Part shown: positions 53,699 through 64,000 of the stretch, one piece after another
How positions within the stretch are numbered: the stretch's first letter is position 1
Layout of the letters: every line of letters begins with the position of its first letter
From: Antennarius striatus
Taxonomy: Eukaryota > Chordata > Actinopteri > Lophiiformes > Antennariidae
DNA length: 64,000 nucleotides
Assembly: GCF_040054535.1 (NCBI RefSeq)
Contig: NC_090793.1
Span: 19,866,001 to 19,930,000, forward strand
Direction of reading: 5' to 3'
The notes under the pieces: model-generated
The model's input: the letters and a program-made list of their open reading frames with translations, nothing else
Database searches by the model: none
What the model was told of the DNA's origin: nothing
Made by a program: the position numbers and the translations under genes

Positions 53699-56600
53699 TT
53701 TCAGTCCTGGTGATTAAACCATTGGGTCAGCACACGTTAGGAGCCTAGACCGACACAGAACAGAGCCATTAGGATGGTTATTGAAGAGATGAATTTTTAA
53801 AAAATTCACTGAGCTGCAGTTTGTACAGTGCATTAACATCCCATTGACACATAGTTGGATATAATTAGTACGGCGGTGTGTGTGTGTGGGCAGCTGGCCA
53901 GGTTTAAATGTGAGCTGCCTCACACACAGCAGGGACGGTCTTACACTACAAGTTCACCGAGTACCTCACTACCAAACTGGCAAATGGAACTGAGACGAGG
54001 AAGAGGAGGAGGAAGGTAAAACAACCGCCTCACGGCTGTTGTGGACGGAGGATTTATTTCTATCGTTTCTAAACTCAGGAGCTTCCAGGCTTCAAAACGA
54101 AGCCTGGAAACTTCTTTTGGCCAATAACACGTACAATAGACACAGATTCAACTGATCCTATAATCCTTCCATTGAGGCTCCACATTTATGCAAAACCAGG
54201 ACAGAACTTTCACTGTTTCCATTACGACAGCCCACTGCTGCATCCCACAGGCCGACATCCAACACCAACCCACCAAGATGTCTGCAGATGCATGGATTGT
54301 GTACACGTATATACAAATATCTATACATAAGCTCAAAAGTTTACACGCTTCCAGCTTGCCATCGTGTTCTGTAACGTTTCATTTATTTGCATGTGTATTT
54401 TTTGCCGGCCACACCGCTGGAGACGAGCCAGCAGCTTGAAGCTGTGGTCGGTGCAGAAACCTGACCCTCTGGAACGTTTGGAGGGGTTGGAACTCAAGAG
54501 GTTCCACGCCACCCCAGAGGGGTGAACGCTATTCAGAGACTTATTATGATGGAGACTAGTTCTGGTATTTTATACATATTTATTCTCCAATTTATTTATT
54601 TTTATTGTCTCTTTAAGAAAATGCCATTTCTCCTCTTTTCATCTATATTGTGATTCAAAGTAATCCTGCACACATCTTATGTTGTAATTCTTGCTTTGCT
54701 TCGTGTGAATAAAAAAGTAACACAACATAATCAATTTATCAGAAAGGATTTCACGGGTAATAGAAGTTAGAACAGTTCCTTCAAATATCCACCAGGTGGG
54801 GCTGCAGCATCAAAAGGGACATTCTGCTCTGACTGCATGATTTGGAAACAGATTCATGATGCTGTTTCCGAATCAGCCAAACACGGTTTAGTTTAGGTTA
54901 GATTAGTTTAGTTTAGTAAAGCACACATTTCATTTAAGTTTTTATTTAGCGATAGAATTCACTTCCACACCAGCAGATTATTCATCCTAACCAGGAAGTC
55001 AACCCAAGTTCCAACTACACGTCTACTTTAACCCTTCCATGAAGATCAGCTGACTTAATACCGTGTTGTGGCTGCACATAAATATAGCAGGAGAAAGCCA
55101 GGCCCCCTCCTCCACCAATCGATCCGACATCTGACGGTTATATAAATAAACACTAATCAATATCTCACGCATGCTTAGACAAATCACTTCCTATATGTGC
55201 AAAATGAATGTCGTGACCTGACAGGCTGAACTGTAATAACTGTATTTTCAGTTTTAGGTGTGATAAAAAAGCAGTCAGTCAGGTGAGCCTGCGGCTAATC
55301 AATAAGGAACTGTGCTAATGGATGGCTCAGTTTTATTTTAAAATCTGCAGAATGACATCCTGAAGTATCAGAGGATCAGATCAGAATCATAAATTCAAAA
55401 ACTCAACGTTAGAATGTAGATCTCTGCAGACCAATTTAACCCCAACCGTCTTTGTGTTGCACTGGGACCAGTCGCTGCCTCTGAGACCAGTCTGACCAGA
55501 GACACCACCACACCACGGTAAGACACCGTCACCACGACCAGGACCCTGAGGATAACCGAGACACGGGGATTCCAGTGGGGACGGGACGACTGCAAACTTT
55601 TACTCACACTTTCTTTACTGTCATTGCACAAAAAAAAACAAAAGAGAGTTGTTTTTTTTTCCACAACAAAATGTCAGATTTTTTTATTTAGACTACCGAA
55701 TAAAGTCATCAGTCTCTGCCCTCTGGGGTTATCACACCATGAACATTTATTCATTACAAATTTAATTAGAAATGGACAATCTGAGAGACATCTCTATCTG
55801 ACCGCAGTCAAGGTCGTGGCAAAAAGAAGCGAGACAAACATCACTGATCTCTTAAAAATCTTCTTAAAAAGAAAGTAAAATAAGTAACATGGGACTATTT
55901 GTCGTCTAAAAACCAACAAGGGCTAGTCCTTGAGGATGGAAACCTGGTTTGTGAAACATGTTACTAAAGATAGGAACATGCGAAGAACTTCAGCCATCCA
56001 CCGTTCAGGTCACAGCGGGTGTTCCATTAATGATTTAACACACTAGAAACAAACAAGTTCAACAAAACATTCATACAGCTGACAGGAATGAAAGGATGGA
56101 AAGCAGTGCATTTTCCACCAAATAAAGTATACTTCCTCTTATTCTCCTAATAAAATTAGGAGTGTGTGTGTGTGTGTATGTGTGAGTGTAATAAAACATC
56201 TGTTCAATGAAAAAAACTTTACAACTCAAACCAAAGTCATTGATGAACACGTCTATAAATCCATGAAGTACCAAACTACAAATGGAAAGAGAAGGTCAGG
56301 TTGAGAGCACATTCCTCCACCGATCTGAGAACTATTTCCTGGAGATGCACCTTGACCCAGATTCCAGACCAAGGCTATTGTAAACAGCCTGTCATAAATC
56401 CTGTTCTATTGGCACATATTCTTATCAACAGATCACTATAGTGCAACTAAAGCCACTCCAACACGTAACCTGAATTTACAACTCCTTACACAACTTTTAC
56501 TGCAACATGATCTTCCAGCAGCAATGTTTGATCATTGGACTTCAATGACCGTCATTGAAGCAATGTCTGTAGGCGAGGAAAAAACTCTAGTCCCACAAAG

Positions 56601-57600
56601 TGTGACGTTTAACGGGGAAATACTCACCCATGTGATCAAGCTGTCCTCAGATACACATCATAGCTGCATAGTACTCTGGAATAACCCTCAATCCCTGAGG
56701 AAGAAATTAAAAACACCACACGTCAGAATTACATGTAGATTATAAATTGTAATGAGATAATGGATGTCGTTTCTGTTGTGAAGGCACTTTCAAAATGCTC
56801 AGTCACGCCTTAAAACTGTTTGTTCTGTGCTTGAATCTTCAGCCATTAACTAACCGTATAGACATTGTCAAACCTTCACTTTATAATTACTGTGATCATT
56901 CCACTATAAATGACATTCCAGCAGCCACGTGACCGAGCAGGTGAGGCGTTCTTCACTACGGGGTGTGTCAACAAACAATGACAGAAACTGGGTCAGCAAT
57001 GCAAAAACTAAACACCGCCTGCGCCTATTTGTGTTAAACATTATGTTTCTGCCCTGAGGGGGGTAATTAAACGGGATGCCCTTGTGTATGAATGTGTAAT
57101 TGCTAATTTACTGAGGATAATAAACATTTTTTCTCATAGGATGTCACACTTTTATCCATCTGCTGCATCAGGATTGTTCAGATATTATTCTGGTAATGAA
57201 GCTGGATCTTCGCCTCGGGTTAGAATCATTTCGTGCGAGTTAAAAACACGCAACTTATGTCACCACCCTGATCCACCGGCACCGACCCACGACCCATCCC
57301 CCACGCACGGTAACGGCTGAATGGGCTGAGAGGACTACAGTGTGTACGGTAACCTACAGTGTGTAGGACATGTGTGTTATCTATGGAAGAAAGCCCCTGA
57401 ATAAACCCTCAGTAACACTGTAATAACGTGTCTATGAACTATTTTCCAATCATTTTAATCAGGAACTGATCGCATGATAATTGTAGTCATGGAAATTTAA
57501 CGGAGACTTGGGAGGTAACATTGGGATCAATTATGAAACACACACACAATTCATACTAATTGTCTCATAACACACTGTGATCGTGGGGTCATAATCTATA
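53699..57600. other. tbl1xr1 5' intron and flanking sequence
   Basis: About 4 kb with no supported coding exon, AT-rich with a short TG tract near 56160-56175. It is probably the first intron between a distant untranslated exon and the ATG exon. Open frames here are short and unconvincing. Confidence 0.45.
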
Positions 57601-58700
57601 ATCTATATGTTATTAGCGCCGTGATCGATCCACGCCGCTGTGAGCTGGCCTCAGCTAGCGTTAGCTAACGTGAGCTAACATTAGGTAGCGTAAGCTAGCG
57701 TAAGCTAACGTTAGCTTACCGGCTAACACGCGTACACGTTAGTGTCGCCTCGGCTGCGGTCGGACGGTCACACACTGCCAGCGAGATTTCGTTGATTGCG
57801 TGTCAATAAAACACTTGTAAACCAAACGAATGCCATAAATGTCGAGTGGGTCGTCACTGTTTTTAATTATGTTAGATAACTAATAAATATAATAATCTAA
57901 ATTATCTTATTTCCCAATAGGGTAACATCGTGTACCGCGAGGTCTTCACTAGAAAACCTGCTAATGCGGCTAGTCGGCTCAGGCTAGCATGCTAAGCTAA
58001 TAAGTGTTGCTATAATCTCATACCTACTTGGATAAAAACCTTTCAACGGGCGATATCTTCCACAGCTCTTGTGTTCAAATCACACCATGTTATCTGTTTA
58101 ATCGATTGTAGGAAATATCTTTTTCCACACATAAATTAATTAGCATTAGCTTATAATAATACAACTAAAGCCAGGCGCTAAGAAGCCAGCTACGGCTCCA
58201 GACACTCCACACAGCGGGCTGACCCGACAGGCGAAAATGGGCTGCGTGTAACTACAGTTCGAAACCGCCAATAGCTAAAACTCAATATGACGATTAACCA
58301 AACCTTGACAAAAAGCAGCGTTTCGAGTCATAATACCCCTTCAGTTAAACACGGTAGTAGGTTAGTTTATTTATTTATCCATTTATCGGGTTAATTCTTA
58401 TTAAAATCGAGTCGAAGTACAGTAAAAACGCTGTTCATACTGTATTATGACTAACCTGCTTTCCCAAACGCACCAAACCCGCGGTTTTCCAAAGATGATT
58501 GTTGATAGTGCGTTAACTCCCGCTCAGTCTGACAAGTTCATAATAAAAAGGACCCACTCGTGTTGCTGTAAGCGAACTGTGGGACGGAATAGAAAAAAAA
58601 CCCCGAGGCCCCAGGAAGTTTGTACCGCAGCCAAGCACCAGTCACAACAACAGCGGCCCGCCCATCCCCCACCGCCGCTTATTTTGGCCTGCCTGGTCAC
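57600..58700 (-). promoter_or_regulatory. Probable tbl1xr1 promoter/5' UTR exon region
   Basis: Less AT-rich than its surroundings, with CpGs and a dense cluster of GCTAGC/TTAGC/GCTAAC words (57650-57730, 57960-58010, 58135-58200). Similar clusters lie near the dcun1d1 and eif4a2 starts. Possible - strand donors (CCG|GTAAGC near 57718, TAG|GTATGAG near 58023) could end untranslated leader exons. No transcription start is proven. Confidence 0.35.
57650..57728. repeat. GCTAGC/GTTAGC word cluster
   Basis: Repeated AGCTAGCGT, TTAGCTAACG and GTGAGCTAAC words, partly palindromic, within about 80 bp. Confidence 0.7.
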
Positions 58701-60479
58701 CACGCGCTGTGGTTTAACGACGCCCCTCCCCCTTCCTCTGCCCAGTCATTCAGACTGGGAAAGTCAACAACAAGCTTACGTCATCATTGCAATCTCTGTT
58801 TTACACAGATTTGATAAAAGATGAATCCATAATCCATAATCAGAATAAAATCTTCAATGTTACCAACGAATATGGGAGCCCGACAGGAGTCCAGGTGCCC
58901 TCAGATCATTTTTAATTTTAAGAAATAACATTGATTCCCATTGGCAAGAAAATAGTTTAAACATATTATCCCAATATTGACTGTGGTAAATAGTTTTCTC
59001 CATTAAATGGTTGCACTACCTAAGTCATTTCCAGTGTGCAATGATGAAATATAATGAAATAGTGAAATAAGGGACCATTAAATTAATTCTACAACAGCAG
59101 AGTGTGCAGCCTTATTCTGCAGTGTTTTTTCTTGTTGCAGTAGTTCAATCTCTGTAGGGAGAGCACATGATCTTAAAACATCCCTTGACTGTTTCTCGCA
59201 ATCTGTGCAACCCTGTCCTCATTAAAGCACATGTATTACACATTTCTGTCAATTATTTGAATATTGGAATAAGAAATTAAATATATAACAAATTAAATTA
59301 GCTATGAATTAATTAATTTATAGATTACTTGATAAATGAATTTACAAATTAATTAATTCTAAATTGATTTACAACTTGATTTCCAGTTAACTTTAAAAAG
59401 GCTTTGCTTGGATTGTTAGATTTTGTTTAATAGCAGCTGATTTAATTAATGTCTATATTTACTTGTACCCCTGTATTCTTAGCCTATATCTGTGAGTCAT
59501 TTTACAGATAGCAAAGAGTACTTGTCAACTGACTGGAGAATGTGTGTTTTAAGAGCCACTGCTTCAGGCAGTGACTCACCTGAAAAGAGCCTGATTAGAT
59601 GATTGATTTGAAGTGTTATCTAACACAGCAAACATTGATATATTTTCCTGCATGTAGTGCATAAAGTAAAGAAATGTAAACATTATCACTGCATCCACTC
59701 ATACCCACTCTATAGCAGAGAAAAAAAATCAAGATAATTTTCTGAGACAGATGATTCCTTATAGCACTGATGATACAACAGAGGTGCAATATCACTTAGT
59801 TAACATTTAAAATGCTTTTATGTGTGTTTTTATGTGAAGTAATTGAATATAATAGACATTACTGCGCTGCAGTCCACTGGTGTTCTGCCTTTGCTCCCTC
59901 CCAACCTCTGAGCTGATCCTCCCACTCCATTATCTCAGAGCTGGTCTGGCCCATTGTCAACATGCTTGCAACTCATCCTGCAGAGATCTCCCCATCTAAT
60001 ATTTTATGCCACACATTCACAAATGTGTAAATGTCAGAGGAGTTATGAATACTAAAGACAAAGTAATTGCAAATCTCTTCAAATGCAAGGCCTAATCTCA
60101 GCGCTGTTTGTCTCTTTTAGTTTATGCATGGGTGATTTCCCACATTTTACCACTCATGTTTGTCCTCAAGCCAGGAAAAGCAGAAAATATGTGCTCCACC
60201 GCTCACACTGCATGAGGGTGTTTTGGCTGCCAAAAGAAGAAATGTGAAACAAATTCCTCCTCTGCAGTGCCAGGCTTTACGCAATAAATGATTCATTTTA
60301 TTTGCCAAACACTGTGAAACAACTCACTTCTCCTCTGTAATTAGAAATCCCACTAGTAGTTTTTTTCTCATACAGGGGGTTACATTCACGTTACAGAAAC
60401 GGTTTAAAAAATGCATGCAGACATTCGTGATACAAGTAGTTTTTCTAGATTTGCAATATTATCTTCCATAATAGCGTGA

Positions 60480-60512
<33 letters not shown>

Positions 60513-62340
60513 AGGCGGGGAACTAATCTGCAGGACAATAACACGAGGTTGCCAGGGATATGAGGACAGCAGCATCACTAACAAATATGGATCTGGATCC
60601 AATGGCATTGTGTAATTGGCTGAACACTGCAACTCAAGTGGAAGCAAGTTTACCAACGGCCTTAGCAACAGCAGCACTGCCTGCATGTGTGTGTGTGTGT
60701 GCGTGTGTGTGTGCATGTGTGTGATTAGAAGGTGCATTTAAAAGGAAGATGTTTCATCTCAGATCTCAATCTTAAAGCGAAAATATATCAGAATAAATAT
60801 CAGAGGCCCTTTTTCCCCCACTTTAACAATCTCAGGATTGATAATAATTCCGTTCTGAAAGCAGTGAAACATTGGGAATGTGTGAATCGAGTGGTCCAGT
60901 CATGAATATCAGGGTCCAGCTTGTTAAATCTATCAGTACAGGTGACACAACTCGACTGTCACATGAATATTGATGACACTTGTTCTGCTAGAAGTCGACC
61001 GACAGCTCATCATTAACTCCATGCGTTGTGTCTGCAGGAGGGTGAGTGATGGAAATAGAGGAGAAAGGCGACCAGAGAGGAGACTGCAGCTCAGCTTCAC
61101 TGCCTGATCAGCAGGAGCTATTTTTAGATCCCAAGAAACAAAGAAGCACAAATCCACTTTCATCCTGCCAGTATTTGCTGTTTCACCTCCAAATGTGGTT
61201 CTGAAGACAGCAGCTATGTTTAAACCTTACCTCAACTACTATGAATCCCATCCCATCTGTCCTTGAGGCTTGTTTTTTTTTTACCCTGCTATATTCGAAT
61301 GTGGTTTTCTATCTATTAATTATACAAAAAGCAGAGTTTTTACGTTCAGGGCCTAATCTGGGTTATAATTAAAGGTTTTTTGTGCTGGACTCTCTGTTCA
61401 TCCCTGCATGGATCCTCCAGCAGAATCCAATCACATCCCGTGGATCATGAGCACCGACGCGGATGACTATAGGCAACTTGACCGGGGTCGTGATGGGAGT
61501 GTTCCCCTCCAGCTGATCATAACAACAGTACTGCTTTTGACATGGCAGAAAAAAAGTCACAGCGTTAGTGAACAAGTGAATGTTCTCTAAAGACGGTTTT
61601 TAAAACAAACACATTTAACATTTATCAAATGCAAAGCACCGCCTTCCATGTCTGAAAATCTGAACTTAAATTATAAGGTTTATTGGCAAAATATGCAAAT
61701 CAGTAACCAAAGCAAAAGAATTATGATTTGTGTAAAATACAAATCATAAAAAATTCTGGTGGGATTTGAAGAAGATGGTTTTAGCATTTAAACCCATGAA
61801 TATCTCAGAATGGGAGGCCTTTGTCTGGGAGGAATGAGCTAAGATTCATCTTTTGTGGCATAACAGTAAAAACCATCTCCATCAGAAAGCCTTCTGACTG
61901 TAGCAGCCAGTAAATATAGCACAGGGTCCGACATGTTTAAAAATGATTTATTATTCTAAATAATCTTGTTTGATTATTGAAAATGACATATTTCGCATAC
62001 TTTCATACGTTAACTCCTGGCTTTGCAGAAATGAAATCCTCCCACCAATAAAAATCCTCTGTGAAATGTGATTGGTTCCTGGTGTGGTGGGGACCCCCCG
62101 CCCCCCTACCCCCCCAATCGGATTGATTTCCATCCAGTTTCTTAGGTTGCAGAGACACCTAGTGGCAGGATGTGGTAACTACTCCTGCTGGACTCCCAGG
62201 GGTCTGCTCCTGAATTCCTGTGCAGAAGAGCAACAGCCTGAAACAAACATAGTCCCAGTTATTTAGAGGTGCAGTGGAGACAGGCCACATTGTGCTGGAC
62301 CCACTCATGACTGCATTGTGCAGGGAACTCATATTACTCA
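58700..62340. other. Intergenic, AT-rich
   Basis: No gene supported. TG tracts lie near 60480-60511 and 60685-60722. It may contain distal regulatory DNA upstream of tbl1xr1, but nothing in the sequence shows this directly. Confidence 0.45.
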
Positions 62341-62379
62341 CACAGGTATGGCAGGCATCTTGTTCACTTGGGGTAAGAG

Positions 62380-62492
62380 TTTAAATAAGAGATAGCCAGC
62401 TGCTTTCCATGTGAGCCCAGAACACATCGGAGAGAGCCGCCGCTGACAGTTGTAAACCAAAGTCTGGATTATCATTACAACACCACCAGAGG
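62380..62492 (+). other. Candidate promoter and leader exon (speculative)
   Basis: A TATA-like TTTAAATAAG at about 62380 is followed some 110 bp later by a consensus donor CCAGAG|GTAAGA (GT at 62493-62494). No downstream exon is recognised in the window, so this may be chance or the first exon of an RNA or gene extending rightward. Confidence 0.2.
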
Positions 62493-62494
62493 TA

Positions 62495-63550
62495 AGATTC
62501 AACAGATTATAGACATTACCGCTGCTGGTAAGACAAGTCCCACACTAAATATGTGGCCTATCGTAGTTTGGATGTGCAGAAACAACAGAGAAACAGTCTG
62601 ATCTGATTCTGAAGGGCCCAGTTTGGAGAAGTTTATTTTTAAAATCTGGTTTTCAGATTCAGATCGCTTTGGAAATGTATCTGCTTCAGTGAATCTCTAC
62701 TGGAACATGATGACATGATTCCAGCTCTCTGTTTGATCAGCAAACATCTTCCAGGCACAGATGATTGGGTTGTGACATTGGGTACGATCATACGGCCTGG
62801 GGCTTTAGACATAGCGTCCATCATCGGTGGGAACACGATGTCCAGTTGCCCAGTTGTGTGTCGCTCAGGTGAGTGTTTATTGCTCTGCTGTACATCAGCG
62901 GGACGGCTGGCGGCGGAGCATGTGGCCATTAAAGGCATCAACACCACAGGACTCCACACAGGACAGGAAGCAGGAGTCACTTCAAGGACAAGGCAAAAGA
63001 ATAATAATCTGGAAGAGTCTTCTTAAAGGAGACCAGGGTGTGGATTAAAAGCATTGAATTACATTTTTACAAAAAAGTAAAACCTGCACACCAAAGCTTT
63101 CTAAGACACAAACTTCATAAGTTACACAAACCTTCATTTCCCTTCTATAGTGAACATCCAATATGAGATCAATAACAGTTATTAATGGCCATGAAAGATT
63201 ATTATGAGACTCACAAAATCTCCTCTATAGAAGCAACACGACAAAAAGACACAAAGAATCACATTTTTTAGTCTTTTCAGTCACCATTTGTGTCTCCTCT
63301 CAGTTATTTAAATTCAAAAAACTTTATTAGTCCCTAAGGGGCAATTAAAAGCACATAAAGCAGGGTAGGTGTAAAACATACAGTGTGAACGTAAAGAGTG
63401 TAAACATAAACAATAAACGTAAATAATAATTAAACAATAACACAAATATAAATACAAATATAAGGTTTACGTTAAATAATAATTCAAAACCTAGTTAGTA
63501 CAAAACCGTCTGCGTGTGTCTTTACAATCGTTCTGCGTCTCTTTGTAATG

Positions 63551-63601
<51 letters not shown>

Positions 63602-64000
63602 TCATTTTATTTCTTTTATTGGTCATTTCCTGTCTCTCTTAAGCCCGTTTGCATCCATTTATTTGACTTCCTGCAGGTAAAGCATCATTCTGAAGCGCTG
63701 CTGTTGATTGGAAACTGCAGCTGAATGTCAGGAATCGCTTCAGACTCCATGCGTCCGTCTAACTGCTCGCTGGTTAGGGGGTTTATCATTTGCCATTTTG
63801 ATTCATCAATGGTCCGGTCATATTTTTATCTGTGAAGGTGGGTGAGAGGCAGCTGGAGGAAATGAAAAGGACACACCCATCATGAATGTGGAGCGAGGTC
63901 CATCAGGATATCAGCTTCATTCAGACGGGAACAGCAGAGTCTAAACAAACAGATTGAAAAATCTAATTTTCAAGGAGGGAATTCTAAAATAACTTAGATA
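62495..64000. other. Intergenic to window end
   Basis: No gene supported. It contains a retroposon-tail-like fragment (AACTTTATTAGTCCCTAAGG, about 63321-63345) and a (TG)n tract at 63555-63600. A 100-codon open frame at 62715-63026 shows no recognised family. Confidence 0.45.

Noticed and set aside
62639-63026. Open frames of 103-113 codons on both strands
   Set aside because: No start context, signal, domain or splice support. Overlapping frames on both strands suggest chance.

Overview
This window is vertebrate nuclear DNA, almost certainly from a ray-finned (teleost, probably percomorph) fish. It has compact multi-exon genes with GT-AG introns, dense (TG)n/(CA)n tracts, fish-type hAT and tRNA-SINE debris, and a young Ty3/gypsy element. 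Six protein genes are recognised from remembered family sequences: ccdc39 (-), dcun1d1 (-), setd9 (+), eif4a2 (+), b3gnt5 (-) and tbl1xr1 (-). All of these except setd9 have human counterparts on 3q26-q27, so the segment looks like a conserved-synteny block. A seventh gene, a small three-exon secreted-protein candidate on the - strand at 4737-6724, is not recognised.

Layout. 1-3.6 kb: a decayed Ty3/gypsy-type fossil with integrase before reverse transcriptase (Gmr1-like order), with a short Ty1/copia-like element nested in it. 4.7-6.7 kb: the small secreted-protein gene, whose second intron is a 10-bp minisatellite and a derived 23-bp array. 7.2-7.9 kb: a hAT-like element with an internal 64-bp tandem repeat. 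8.0-21.6 kb: ccdc39, 20 coding exons reconstructed, with a whole-looking 7.7-kb gypsy element with apparently identical LTRs in intron 1. 22.5-25.7 kb: dcun1d1, seven coding exons, one GC-AG intron. 26.0-26.8 kb: setd9 as a single uninterrupted exon, divergent from dcun1d1. 28.4-28.9 kb: a decayed partial copy of eif4a2 that still carries a degenerate snord2. 29.7-33.6 kb: eif4a2, 11 exons, with two snord2-type C/D snoRNAs in introns 3 and 4. 34-39.6 kb: intergenic with transposon fragments. 39.6-40.8 kb: b3gnt5, one coding exon. 44.9-53.7 kb: tbl1xr1, 14 coding exons; its 5' leader exon(s) probably lie near 57.6-58.7 kb. 58.7-64 kb: intergenic, AT-rich, no gene recognised.

The host genes are unrelated in function: axonemal ruler (ccdc39), cullin neddylation (dcun1d1), SET-domain protein (setd9), translation-initiation helicase (eif4a2), lacto-series glycolipid synthesis (b3gnt5), and NCoR/SMRT corepressor exchange (tbl1xr1). 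The points most worth a second look are the unassigned secreted gene with its minisatellite intron, the decayed eif4a2/snord2 duplicate, the Gmr1-like domain order, the very young gypsy insertion in ccdc39, TG-repeat tracts abutting splice sites in ccdc39 and tbl1xr1, and an X-box motif upstream of ccdc39. Family assignments rest on remembered sequences, since no search could be run.
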